Origin: Arthonia radiata
Taxonomy: Eukaryota > Ascomycota > Arthoniomycetes > Arthoniales > Arthoniaceae
DNA length: 64,000 nucleotides
Direction: 5' to 3'
NCBI GenBank assembly: GCA_002989075.1
Contig: PSQN01000017.1
Span: 62,001 to 126,000 of the forward strand
Shown here: piece by piece, positions 10,376-21,030 of the stretch
Position numbering within the stretch: position 1 is the stretch's first letter
Layout of the letters: every line of letters begins with the position of its first letter
Program-made: the position numbers and the translations under genes
Notes under the pieces: model-generated
Seen by the model: the letters and a program-made list of their open reading frames with translations, nothing else
Databases searched by the model: none
What the model was told of the DNA's origin: nothing

Positions 10376-12097
10376 GATGAGAGACGCCACGCCTGAGGCC
10401 ATAATTGAAGATGGCATACGGAGTAGGCTCAGCGAAATGTGGCAAGACGTGAGCAACGTACCGCTAGATCACTAGAATACCACTACTGATAGCGTACGTA
10501 TCGAAGATAGTTCAAGTATCTTGCCTGTAATGCCCTCGCAGTTTCTTATAGCACCGTCTAACGTCGTCACACGTGGTTTTTATACCTACCTTTTGGCGTG
10601 CTGCGTAAAGATGTGTAAGTGAAGGTCAATTTGAGAACATGACGATGGCGCTGTCAACGTGACTTGCATTTCGAACTCTGATGTTGCTATTTGCGTACAC
10701 AACCAACCCATAAAACGAGCGTGCAAGGTAGATAACTTCCCAGACATGACATCGGCCTCTCTCAATCACGCTTGAAGCGCCTTGCCAATGCGTTCGTTGG
10801 CTGCATCGTGTGCACCTGACAGTCTAGTTATACCTATCGATTCTAGACACGGAGTACGGGAGCGGGCGGTTGGATAGCTCGCAAGGTCTGGAATCTGCCG
10901 TTCTACTGGCTACGCAAGAGCGAGGACGAAAGTTAGGACGCAACGCAATGAGTGTCCAGTGTTACCCTAGATGCCGAACGTCACGCCTCAGTGCGCCTTT
11001 GCCTCTGGGCAGTAGGCCATCCGTGATCTGCACAGCGTCAGCGAGCATCCTTGTCTTGCAAGTAATTTGAGTGTGATTTTTTGGTGGCCGAAGTATGGCT
11101 ATCAGACATGCAGTCTTCGTTCTCCGCAAATATTATGCTAGGCAGGTAATTCCAGCGTGAAGTGTGTATCATCATGTGAGGGTTAGGGAGAGGTAGAGCG
11201 TGACGCACCGTGTCGACAGCTTGGGAAAGGGGATTGCTCAGACTTCAATGTCAGCTCGTATCGACTCGACAAGGGCGCAGTCGATCCACGGTTCTCAGCC
11301 AGATCGGACAGAGGAGGCGGCCTTGGAAACCACTGCGCGCAGCATCAGGCTGTCCTGGACACAGATATGTTAGCATATCTATACCAACAACGCCACGAGT
11401 ACGTGTATGCAGCATGAGGATAGCTGTTCAGACTGACGTGCGCAAATGCGTCTTCACACCCAATGGATCAGAGACTCTAGTTAGATTGCGGTTGTGCGAA
11501 TCATCAGGGAGCGCCCACTCGACAGGGCGAGTGCAGGGCGTGATACGCAAAGCAGCTTACCTTGGACATGAGGAGTTGATCGAGGATAGTTGGGCCGACG
11601 GTCAAGTTCATGAGTTGACGAGTGGTGAATTTTTGAGAAGAGCCATGAAAACCGGCCAGGCCGCTACAACCAATCCGTCCTAGCGCGGCTCACCGAGAGT
11701 GCACTAGCTCCCATTCCCTCCCTCTCGTCCTCAAAGGTCAACGGGGCCCAGAAAACCTCCCGTCGTTGTGATTGCAATACCTGTTCGCTGAACACCAAAC
11801 CACGCACGCAAAAGCCAGCATCACAAGATTTACAGCGCTCAAAGACGCTGCATCAAACCCTTTCCGATCCTCCTCCTCGAACATGATCCTCAGCGAACAT
11901 GATACTCAGTATCTCGTGCAAGCCATTCGGTCTCTTTAACGTGTGGAAATGCTAGACCTGGAACTGATCTGCCGAGGTGCTTGCACAAAGGCTGCCTTAC
12001 ACTGGAACACCAAAAGGCGTCCCGGAGGTGTAAGCTTCTTCACTATAGTATTGCTCTCAGTAATTGCCCCCTCGCGTTGGCCTCTTCCTATGATCTA
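10376..12097. other. Gene-poor stretch, 1.7 kb
   Basis: No clear gene on either strand. The plus frame at 11210-11683 has no recognisable domain. A weak two-exon micro-ORF on the minus strand is listed separately. The tract probably includes decayed sequence, as the next feature to the right is a gene relic. Confidence 0.35.
11295..11611 (-). CDS. Possible two-exon micro-ORF (36 aa)
   Basis: A 36-aa reading can be built on the minus strand: exon 11611-11561, intron 11560-11355 (donor GTAAGC, branch gctaac, acceptor tccag, both sides phase 0), exon 11354-11295. The first exon reads MNLTVGPTILDQLLMSK and the second DSLMLRAVVSKAASSVRSG. Splice signals are good, but the protein is short and matches nothing I recognise. 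It may be the 3' part of a longer gene or chance. Confidence 0.2.
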
Positions 12098-12640
12098 TCC
12101 ATTTTCATTTCCTACGCTAGTGAAAGAACTAACTCGCCCGTTTCCGTCCGCGAACGACACTCTGTCGGGCCACTCGACATACACCACCATAAAACCAAGA
12201 TACCGCATGTCCAAGAGACAAGCTATGCGGAGCAAAGGGCGGTGAAATTCCTCTGTGGTCGCCCCGAGGAAGCTCGCGCACCACCTTTGTTCGTTCGTTC
12301 TGTTTGACCAGCCCGAATTTGCTCCGGGGAACGCGTCCAACGGTTCGGAGACGAAGCACAACGCTGGCGGTTCGCCAGCCCTGCCGACCTCGCAAAAGAT
12401 GTCATCGAAGTCTTCACGACTCCAGCGCTCCCCTTCAACGGGGTTTTTGGCGTGCATAGCTTCATTAACGAGCTTCTTATCACCACAATACGTAGAGAAC
12501 CCCTAAGTATGGTAGTACTGGTGAGGCAGGTCAGCCGTGCAGCTTTCGAGCTTGCCAGTTCGATCAGGATTGACACGCTTCTTAGGTAATTCGCGGACGA
12601 TCTTGATCATATAGTAAGTAGTTTGTTCAGACGAGATTTT
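12098..12640 (-). pseudogene. Relic of a sulfotransferase-like (Sulfotransfer_4) gene
   Basis: On the minus strand the frame from about 12460 downwards reads VNEAMHAKNP, then WSREDFDDIF, then LDAFPGAN, NRTNEQRWCASFL and RPLLRIACLLDMRYLG. This order resembles the fungal P-loop sulfotransferase-like family often labelled NAD-dependent epimerase: EAMxAK, FTREEFDxIL, LLDAYPxAKVIL, RDxxxWYxS, RPLLRLxxxLD. The N-terminal GxPRTGT P-loop is not found; instead a stop lies just upstream at about 12513-12515. Short in-frame disruptions are seen around the expected beta-strand. I infer a truncated, decaying copy. It could still be an active gene with exons I failed to place. Confidence 0.4.
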
Positions 12641-12822
12641 GCCTGGCCGAGAATAGCTAGTTGTCAAGTCTCTCGTCATAGTTGCGTATCTACTCATCAA
12701 ATATCTGTGAAATCCTGACGCCTAGCGATAGCTTTCTGATCCTTGCAATATCCCGTGTCAGAACATCCTGACAAGTTCGAATCATTCAAAACACATCGAG
12801 TCCGCTTATTACAGCAGGCATT

Positions 12823-13402
12823 ATGCTTGGGGTAGCACGCATGTTCTGCACAGGCAGCAAACCCTGCATCAAAGCTCTTCGTCAATGTGCCGAAGCGCCG
12901 CCGACGATAGGGATTTCCCAGCGCCGAGGCTTCGCAGAATCATTGGCAAGGTTACATGTTGATGAGTGTGGCTCTTCAAAGCCTCACAAAACACCTCTGA
13001 CACCAGCGCGGTACGCAACCTTGGCCGATGCGGCTGCCGACTCGAGATACCCGACGCTTGAGCAATCCTCGCTTAGCTATTTTATTCACAGCATTGAGAA
13101 ACATCATGAAGCAGAACGGGAGTGAGTACAGCTGCTTTCTCCGTCTCTTCGTTGGAGAGAAGCTTGTATCATTATGGGTGACCTTCACTGACAGCGGACA
13201 ACGACGTAGCTATTGGAAAGAACAGCTCAAGGTTGTGAAAGAAGAGCGGCGGCGGCGGCAATGGAAGGGCAGGTTCGGAAGTGCAATAGGTATCGAGGTT
13301 GTCATTACGGCAGCTTTCGCCGGCGGAATGTCAGTGTTGGCTGGCGCACTCGCGTACGGCTTGATCAGCGACGCATCGCAAAGGAATCGGCGAGATAAGT
13401 AG
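12823..13402 (+). CDS. Small mitochondrial membrane protein, unknown
   Basis: Two exons (intron 13122-13209, donor GTGAGT) give 163 aa. The first 50 residues are Arg/Ser/Ala-rich without acidic residues for most of the length, with an RRGF cut-like site, which suggests a mitochondrial presequence. The C-terminal part has a basic helix (VVKEERRRRQWKGRFG) followed by one membrane span, about EVVITAAFAGGMSVLAGALA. No family recognised. The ATG at 12823 opens the frame and follows the relic gene by only about 180 bases. Confidence 0.65.
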
Positions 13403-13823
13403 GTCGCATATGACGCGATCTTATGGAAGGGAATGCTATACATCTTTACTCTGCGAATGAATTCATCGATGTTTGAAACGGATTTCTACCGGGAACGAGG
13501 AATCCTTGCGGTGCATGCTTCTCTCCAGGATCTGTACTTATCACATTGCTACCCCAAGTTTCCCGAGAGCGTTCAAAAGCGCAAAGTTGTATTCATGAAT
13601 GTCCCGTCCCGTTTTCGTGACAAAACATCAGGTAATCCAGAGCATAGAAGCATCATGAGCTGTCGACCCCTCATCGCCCGTCAATGGCCGCACGTATAGC
13701 GCAAGATGAGGTGGACATGGCTTCGTAAACCTATAAAGAATGTGGAGCTTCTACCCAGTAGAGGGAAGCCTTGCAGTCATTCTCTCCCCTCGCGGCTTTT
13801 GGAGGGGTCCCTCATCAGACGCG
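13403..13823. other. Convergent 3' spacer
   Basis: About 420 bases between two convergent genes; likely their 3' UTRs and terminators. No gene seen. Confidence 0.5.
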
Positions 13824-14647
13824 TCAGAGCAGCTTGAAATCCTCCTGCGCCTGCTTGTACGTATTGCCACGAGCAGTCTCATCGACGTCCAAAGCTTCGG
13901 TTGCGAAGCCCGCAAGTGGAGCGGGAAAGTTCTTGCGCACAAAGGTCGCCATCATATCGATGCCTAGTGACTATGTTAGTACGCGTTGTACCTCAAGTCC
14001 CGGGATGGCTCGAGATCCAATACTCACCAGCTTGCGCCCCACCAGACGTCCATAGCTCACCACCTTCCTTCTTGTCTACAACCCAGCGAGAGTACTCCCA
14101 CTTGGTGTCAGGATGCATTTTCTTGGCGGCGTCAAGAAAGCCGCGGTTAGTTGTAGCGCTAATTACACGGGTCAATGTCGTTCGAACGACTGGACTTCTG
14201 TGAAACATACGTGTGGTTCTTCAAGACGCCGCTGTCAGCCATCCACATGCTTCCAACACACGTAGTCATCACGACCTTGGTGCGCGCCCAGCATTCCCTG
14301 AATAGCGTGTCCGCACCCGCAGGACGATGACTCAATGTCGGCCCGCCAACTAGCAACAAGTCGAGGTCGCGTGGGCACTCATCGTACGTGCATGTCGGCT
14401 GGAACTTGATTTCGCCACTCAGTTTGGCCGGCTTCATGCTCGAAGAAGGCCAGTGGACCTCCATGGGTACTGAGAGCGGGATCAATGGACCAGTGCCAAA
14501 GGATTCGGCTTCAGTCGTGTAAAGGGTTGAGCAGTTCGTGAGGACATCGAGGCAAGTGATGTCCGTGAGTTGGACCTCTTCTGCCACAACGGCGATGACC
14601 ATTTTCTTGCCGGTGGTGGGCTGGGTGTTGCTGCCATTGGTGGACAT
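13824..14647 (-). CDS. DJ-1/PfpI family protein (GATase1-like)
   Basis: A 235-aa protein from three exons; introns at 14159-14210 and 13964-14027. It has the DJ-1/PfpI fold hallmarks: an N-terminal strand MVIAVVAEEVQLTD, LDLLLVGGP, and the nucleophile-elbow cysteine in VVMTTCVGSMWMADSGVL, then WTSGGAQAG and DMMATFVRKNFP at the C-terminus. Members include glyoxalases, isonitrile hydratases and stress proteins; the substrate here cannot be told. The start at 14647 is the ATG of MSTNGS; an upstream extension in frame exists but looks like leader. Confidence 0.85.
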
Positions 14648-15590
14648 GATAATGCTGCTAGATCCCTTCGCTGGTTGTAGATATGAGTAGGTGTAGCAAA
14701 GGTGTTGAAGCACGAGGAGAAGTTATCAGAAGTGCAAAGAGATAGTCGATGTCTTAAGTATGTATTCGCATTCTTCTATCATTGAGCTGGCAATCTGGTT
14801 CGTTGATCCCCTCACGTCTCCACGCTTAATAAGCCGTCCACTCTTCATCTTGCTGCGGACTCGCAGTCTTGTACAATCCCAACACAGGCAACAGCATTTG
14901 GGCGCATTCGCTAGGATGCATGTCAGGCGTTGTGCTACAGTCAACAATGAGAGGCTGAAGCTAAGCCGGATTTGGGCAATGGAAAGTTCCAATGGCTACA
15001 TTCGTTAATAATGTGCTCACGTCGGACACGGAAGCGGAGCCGCAGAGGGCGAAGCCACGTGCACATACAGACTCCCACTGCGAAAGGGTAGGGAGAGGAG
15101 ATTGATCTGATTTGAGGGGCCCTGACATCGATCGCTGGAGGGCGAAGCTCTTACCATCGACCGAACTCTAGCCGGACGAGCCGGATATTCACGGTTTAAG
15201 CAGGGAAAGTGCACTTGTGCGTTGTGCGTGCTGGTTCTTGGATGAGATGAGGACTTTTGTAGAGTACGCGAAGCAGGAGAGAAGTCGCATAATCGTCAGT
15301 GGTAGATAATCTCCAACCAAAGCAATCAGATGAGCAGCGCTCCTGAAGGCGCCCCAAATTAGAGATATTGTGAGTCGGCGCAAGAAGCTCTATGCGCGTC
15401 TGCAGGAGAGGAGTCTGGAGGAAGATGTCCACCTCAGAGTCGATGAGCTGGAGGAGATAGATGGGCCTTTCGAGGATGGCACGTGGATGGGTCTCCTCGA
15501 CGCTGAGCACTGCCAAGAAATGCGGCAAAGTCCGGGCAGATCTTCGAATCATCCAAAAAGTTTGGTTGATTCATAGACGAAAGTCATAGC
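14648..15590. other. Divergent spacer, 0.9 kb
   Basis: Lies between the divergently transcribed DJ-1-like and MEF1 genes and should hold both promoters. Short open frames here start at GTG or show no domain. No gene recognised. Confidence 0.45.
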
Positions 15591-18148
15591 ATGCGGTCCG
15601 CAGTACTTCGGCGAGCGCGCGCTCCGGCCTCGCAGCTTGTGCAAGGATCAAAGTCACCACCGTCAGCAGCATACTGCGCACGGACTCGATGTCTGCATAC
15701 CGCCTCCCTGCGTCCATTGGCACCATCAGCAGTACCTCTCGCACAGACTTGGAGGCCCAGACGGCATCAGTCAGGCGTCGCCGCTGCTATGTGAGTATCG
15801 CGGTGTCACGCTGCATTGCCATCAGCTAATACGCACGCTAGACAGGAGCAAGCTATTGAGAACCCCGAAGAACTCTCCCAGGACAAGATCGTGCAGAATG
15901 TCGATCCGAAGGAGTGGGACCGGCTGTCCAGAGTGCGGAACATTGGTATTGCGGTATGATCTGTCCCACACGTGAAAGTTCAACATGAGCTCGACGTCTG
16001 ATGTGGTCCCAGGCACACATCGACAGTGGCAAGACCACCGCAACGGAGCGCGTCCTCTTTTACACAGGACGAATCGCCTCAATACACGAAGTACGCGGCA
16101 AAGACTCGGTAGGGGCAAAGATGGATTCAATGGACCTCGAGCGGGAAAAGGGTATTACAATTCAATCTGCGGCGACCTTCTGCAAGTGGTTGAAGAAGAA
16201 CAAGGATGGCAAAGAGGAGGATTACCACGTCAACCTGATTGACACGCCAGGCCACATTGACTTCACGATTGAAGTAGAGAGAGCGCTACGAGTATTAGAC
16301 GGTGCCGTCATGATCGTTTGCGCGGTCTCAGGCGTCCAGTCGCAGACGATTACCGTAGACCGACAAATGCGCAGGTACAACATTCCTAGGATTGTGTTCG
16401 TCAACAAGATGGACCGGATGGGGTCGAATCCTTTCAAAGGCATCGATCAGATCAATCACAAGCTCAAGATCTCTGCTGCTGCCATGCAGGTTCCTATTGG
16501 ATACGAAAGCGAGTTTAAAGGCGTCGTGGATCTCGTGAGAATGAAGGCAATCTACAACGAGGGCCCACGTGGCGAGAGCATTGTCGAGACCGACGACATC
16601 CCCGCGGATGTCCTACCTGTCGCACAAGAGCGGAGGAAGAAGCTAGTCGAGACACTCGCCGATGTGGACGAGGAGATTGCGGAGATCTTCCTCGATGAGC
16701 GAGATCCTACAGTCGATCAGATTAAAGCAGCCGCACGACGTGCGACCATCGCGCTCAAGTTTGCTCCAGTGTTCATCGGCTCTGCACTAGCAGACAAGTC
16801 CGTCCAGCCTATGCTTGACGGCGTCTGCGACTACCTTCCCAATCCCTCTGAAGTCGCCAACACCGCGCTAGACAGGCGGCAGAAGGAGAAATCGGTCAAG
16901 ATGGTATCCTACAACTCGCTACCGTTTGTCGGCCTTGCTTTCAAACTCGAAGAATCCAACTTCGGCCAGCTCACCTACATCCGCGTCTACCAAGGCAAGC
17001 TCCGCAAAGGCATGAACGTTTTTAACGCCAAGACCGACAAGAAGGTCAAAATCCCGCGCATCGTGCGCATGCACTCCAATGAAATGGAGGAAGTCAACGA
17101 GATTGGCGCCGGTGAGATCTGCGCCGTCTTCGGCGTTGACTGTGCTTCTGGCGACACCTTCACGGACGGTACGCTTGCTTATACCATGACCTCCATGTAC
17201 GTGCCGGAACCTGTCATCTCGCTGTCGATCAAGCCGAAGAACAACAAAGACGCCAGCAACTTCTCCAAAGCCATCAATCGCTTCCAGCGCGAAGACCCCA
17301 CATTCCGCGTGCATGTCGATCCTGAAAGCAAGCAGACCATCATCTCCGGCATGGGCGAGCTTCATCTCGATATCTACGTCGAGCGTATGCGCCGAGAATA
17401 CAAATGCGATTGCGAGGTTGGGCAGCCGCAGGTCGCGTACCGAGAGACCATCACCAAAAAGGTGCCCTTCGACCACACGCTCAAGAAACAGACTGGTGGT
17501 CCTGGCGACTTCGCCCGTGTAGTGGGCTGGATGGAACCGACTGCCTCGCTGAACGCGCCCGAGGAGGTCGACCCGCAGGAGATCGTGCCTGGCACTGGTG
17601 ACAACAAATTCGAAACGCAAGTCACTGGCGGCAATATTTCGGAGAAGTTCTTGTTCGCATGTGAGAAGGGTTTCATGGCTTCTTGCGAGAAAGGGCCGCT
17701 CGTTGGACACAAAGTGCTGGGAACAAGCATGGTCGTCAACGACGGTGCCACACATATGACGGATTCTTCGGAGATGGCCTTCAAGAACGCGACACAGCAG
17801 GCTTTCCGCAAAGCCTTCTCCGCCGGAGCGCCAATGGTACTCGAGCCACTAATGAAGACGACGATTGCCGCACCGACAGAGTTCCAAGGCAATGTGGTTG
17901 GCTTACTGAACAAGCGCAATGCAGTCATCAGTGAGAGCGAGATCGACGCGGAAGACTTCACACTGAGCGCGGACTGCTCGCTGAATGCCATGTTTGGATT
18001 CAGCACGCAGTTGCGGGCCGCGACGCAAGGAAAGGGCGAGTTCAGCATGGAGTTTAGTCATTACGCACCCGCGCCGCCGCAACAGCAGAAGGAGTTGATG
18101 GCGGCGTATGCGAAGCATCAGGGCGGCGGGGCCCGGAATACCCCGTAG
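15591..18148 (+). CDS. MEF1: Mitochondrial elongation factor G
   Basis: GTPase that drives translocation on mitochondrial ribosomes. Three exons (introns 15791-15841 and 15954-16012) give 815 aa, usual for fungal mEF-G1. An Arg-rich presequence fills the first 65 residues. The G1 loop AHIDSGKTT is at about residues 105-113, created across the second splice, followed by [20 protein letters not shown] and NKMDRMG. Domain IV has [12 protein letters not shown] and domain [24 protein letters not shown]. The C-terminus ends in a Gln/Ala-rich tail. The ATG at 15591 is the first that includes the presequence. Confidence 0.97.
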
Positions 18149-18371
18149 ACTTCTGGGCAGGACAAGGGATGCGGATGTGAATTTTGACTTATATATTCTG
18201 CATAGCATGGCGTTGGACAAGGCTGTAATATGTACTGTACATGTACGATGCGAGTTGCATGTTGCGGGTGAAGGAGGTAGAGCGTTTGCAAGGCGCAAAA
18301 GAGGACACAGACTCTAAGAACATGTACAGATAGAATCTAATCCCAACTCTGGACCCCTACTTATCTCGCCA

Positions 18372-19742
18372 TCAAGTCGTCTTCTTGTAGAAGCTGTAGC
18401 TCCCAGACTGCGCTCCAACGATCGCAGTGCCGTCCACCAACTCGAACGTGTAGCTAGGCTCATTAGGCGCGCCAGGTGGGTACACCGGGTACCTCAGCGT
18501 GCAATCGAAGAGATCCTCGGTCTGGCCGTGGTCGCGCATGATCTGACTAGCCTTGAGGATGTCCATGCAGCTGGTTATCTGTTGAACGTTAGCATGATCT
18601 CGACACTGGTTGGTAAGATTGGTCACATCGTACATCAAATGGCAGCTCCTTGTACCATGCGCCGACTTTAAAGACGACGTTGCCCCAGTCGTTCCAGGTG
18701 AGACACTCAATGGTTGCGATGCCTTGGTCGCTCTTATCGTCCTTCGCAGTGAACTGTTCGGTTCATCAGCACGACACTCATCGAAATTGCTCGCCAAACC
18801 CACCGTACACAATAGCCTCGTGAGGTCTGCCGCGCTTTCGACAGGGAAGTGTGACGGTGGTGGTGCACGTGCATTCACTTCGAGCAACTTCGCATCTGGG
18901 TATTTGGCCTGCACCAGCTTCTTCCCGCCAATGACGCGTGAGATGAAGTTCTGCACAGCCAGAACATCGGCGCTCCCTGCGGCGTCTGTATTGGCTGTAT
19001 TGGTGACTACAGGGTTAACCACCTGCACGGTGGTGGCCTGCGAGTAATGGACTGGCGAGTTGACGCCATTGTTCATGGTGATGCTTGTGTCGATAGTGAC
19101 CGAGCCGGGGCTGTGGGCAACGAAGGTCCATTGCATCGCGCCTGGCTCGACGAAGCTGGCACTCTGCAACATGAGGGCCGCACTGTCAAAGAACGCGTCG
19201 ACGCGCTCCGCGTTTGTAGGAAATGAGCGCTGGACGGTGAATGGCTGATTGACGACCGCACCCATGAGGAGGGTATTCTTAACTTGCACGGGGATGGCGG
19301 TGCCCATGCTTTCGATCGACGGCGTGACTTCGGGTGGGGAGACGATACTTGCGTCTTTCGCGCTGTTGCTGTTGGTAGCAGCAGTGTCATCTGTGGTCGC
19401 AGCAACAGGGTTGTCAAACTTTGGCTCAATGCGCACGGGCTCGCCGGTAGTGGGACTGGCTTGGTCACAGATCAGGACAAAGCCGGTTGGGCACGCGATA
19501 TGAATGTTGGCAACAGGGAAGTTCTCGGTGAAGTCGTAAGGACGCTTCTCGTTGTTGATGCCGGCATAGAAGCCATAAGCGTAGAGAGTGAATTTCATGC
19601 CCCCTACAAAGGGCTCTTGATGGAAATACATGTTATGCCAATCGACAGGAATCTCACCCAAGGCACGAAGCTCGAGTGTGGAAGTGGTATAGTTGTGGGT
19701 TGCAAACAGCTTTGAAGCTGGGCAGATAAGGCGTGGACCCAT
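18372..19742 (-). CDS. Unknown 421-aa protein
   Basis: Three exons; introns at 18754-18803 (donor GTGGGT) and 18579-18633 (donor GTACGA), both phase 0. Splicing replaces a poor frame with a coherent one, LLCTFTAKDDKSDQGIATIE then CLTWNDWGNVVFKVGAWYKE, which supports the model. The N-terminus has ALGEIPVDWHNMYFHQEPF and GGMKFTLYAYGFYAG, the middle is Thr/Ala-rich and low complexity, and the C-terminus has a CMDILKASQIMRDHG segment. No signal peptide or membrane span is evident. I do not recognise the family. The chosen ATG at 19742 has A at -3; an in-frame one lies upstream at 19772. Confidence 0.7.
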   Translation of the reverse strand: MGPRLICPASKLFATHNYTTSTLELRALGEIPVDWHNMYFHQEPFVGGMKFTLYAYGFYAGINNEKRPYDFTENFPVANIHIACPTGFVLICDQASPTTGEPVRIEPKFDNPVAATTDDTAATNSNSAKDASIVSPPEVTPSIESMGTAIPVQVKNTLLMGAVVNQPFTVQRSFPTNAERVDAFFDSAALMLQSASFVEPGAMQWTFVAHSPGSVTIDTSITMNNGVNSPVHYSQATTVQVVNPVVTNTANTDAAGSADVLAVQNFISRVIGGKKLVQAKYPDAKLLEVNARAPPPSHFPVESAADLTRLLCTVGLASNFDECRADEPNSSLRRTIRATKASQPLSVSPGTTGATSSLKSAHGTRSCHLMYDVTNLTNQCRDHANVQQITSCMDILKASQIMRDHGQTEDLFDCTLRYPVYPPGAPNEPSYTFELVDGTAIVGAQSGSYSFYKKTT

Positions 19743-21030
19743 TTTCGATGATGTGTGGTGAATTGAGATCAAATTAGAAAGAGGCAGGTATCGAGGATAA
19801 CTTATCTTTCAAAGCGGTCGTTGCTGTGGTGCTTGATGGGGAAGACGAGGATTTCGGACCCAAGGAAGGGAGAGAAGACTCTTTTTATATTTACAGCGTA
19901 CTTACGACCTTGCAACGCAGGCGCCAGATATACTTGATACTACAAGCCCACACACCGCGTTCCTGCGTATGTTTGGGCTCCATCAGAGATCGAATGCCAC
20001 CTTGGACGGCGGTAAGAATCTCAGACCTCTATCGGACTCCCTATCAGACTCAGCTGATAGCTTCGGTTAGAACGGAAGTTTCCAATGGCACAGCCTGAGT
20101 CAAAGACGCCCTCCTGGCGAGGTGAACGCAGCATCGATTGGACTGGCTCTCTCATCCATCCTTCAAGCTCGACATGTTGGAGCCGAGAGGCGTTGAGCCA
20201 GATCTCGACTGAGCGTCATCTCACTTCGACAGCCTCACGAGGCTTATAGTACATAGCATAGGAGTAGCTGAAAGAGTACTGGCGCAGCCTCGGTAGGTTC
20301 AACGCCACAACGAGGGGCATGTAGGGTCCGCAACGGAGACAACCATTGGACGTAGATCAGAATCGATGTCGGAATGACTGTGCATGGCGAAGGTCCAGAC
20401 TGGCGCGGCTAGACGCCTTGCAGGGAAAAGGAAGGCTGGGTTCGAAAGAGGATGCAGAGGCTTGCATCAAGGACAGAATGGGAACAGCTCGAGCTCGATG
20501 TAGCTAGCGGTTCGCTATGCGGGTACAGCTCCCAGATCCAACGATTCACTTACATCTTGCTCTGCGAAGAATAAAGAATAGCGTATACGGGTCCCGTATG
20601 GATGATTCGGTCTCGACAGAGGCGGTAAAGCACGGCGTAAAGGGCGGGCGTTGTAAGGACTGGGATGGTGTAGAAGATGAAAGCAAGGTCGTTCGACGTT
20701 GAACTCGACTCAGCATGGTGTCCATCGGATACACGTCGTCGCAAGTGTGTCCCCACAAGTTACCCAGAACAGAAAGTAGTTATACGACTCGATCACGTGC
20801 GCCCACCAGACTGTATACTCGCGCTCCTTTTCGGGAAACCTGGGGGCGACCGGCCAAGGGAAGGATTATATATTGACGCGAAGACACATAATTACCACGC
20901 TCCTCATCACAACTCCTTGGTTTGCCCAGAATGCGCGCATACACACTTCAAGCAAGCTGACACGGCGCTACAAAGCCCTCCTAGTTGTTGGGACTTCTCC
21001 ACACACAATCAACCTGAGCACGACGTCGAC
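19743..21030. other. Divergent spacer, 1.3 kb
   Basis: Separates the unknown 421-aa gene and SAC1. An open frame runs into SAC1 from 20677 but shows no conserved sequence before the ATG at 21031, so I take it as leader. No other gene seen. Confidence 0.45.

Noticed and set aside
16919-17755. 278-codon minus-strand frame inside MEF1
   Set aside because: Antisense shadow of a clear EF-G gene.
20431-20460. ggttcgaaa sequence resembling a tRNA B-box
   Set aside because: No A-box or cloverleaf partner found around it.
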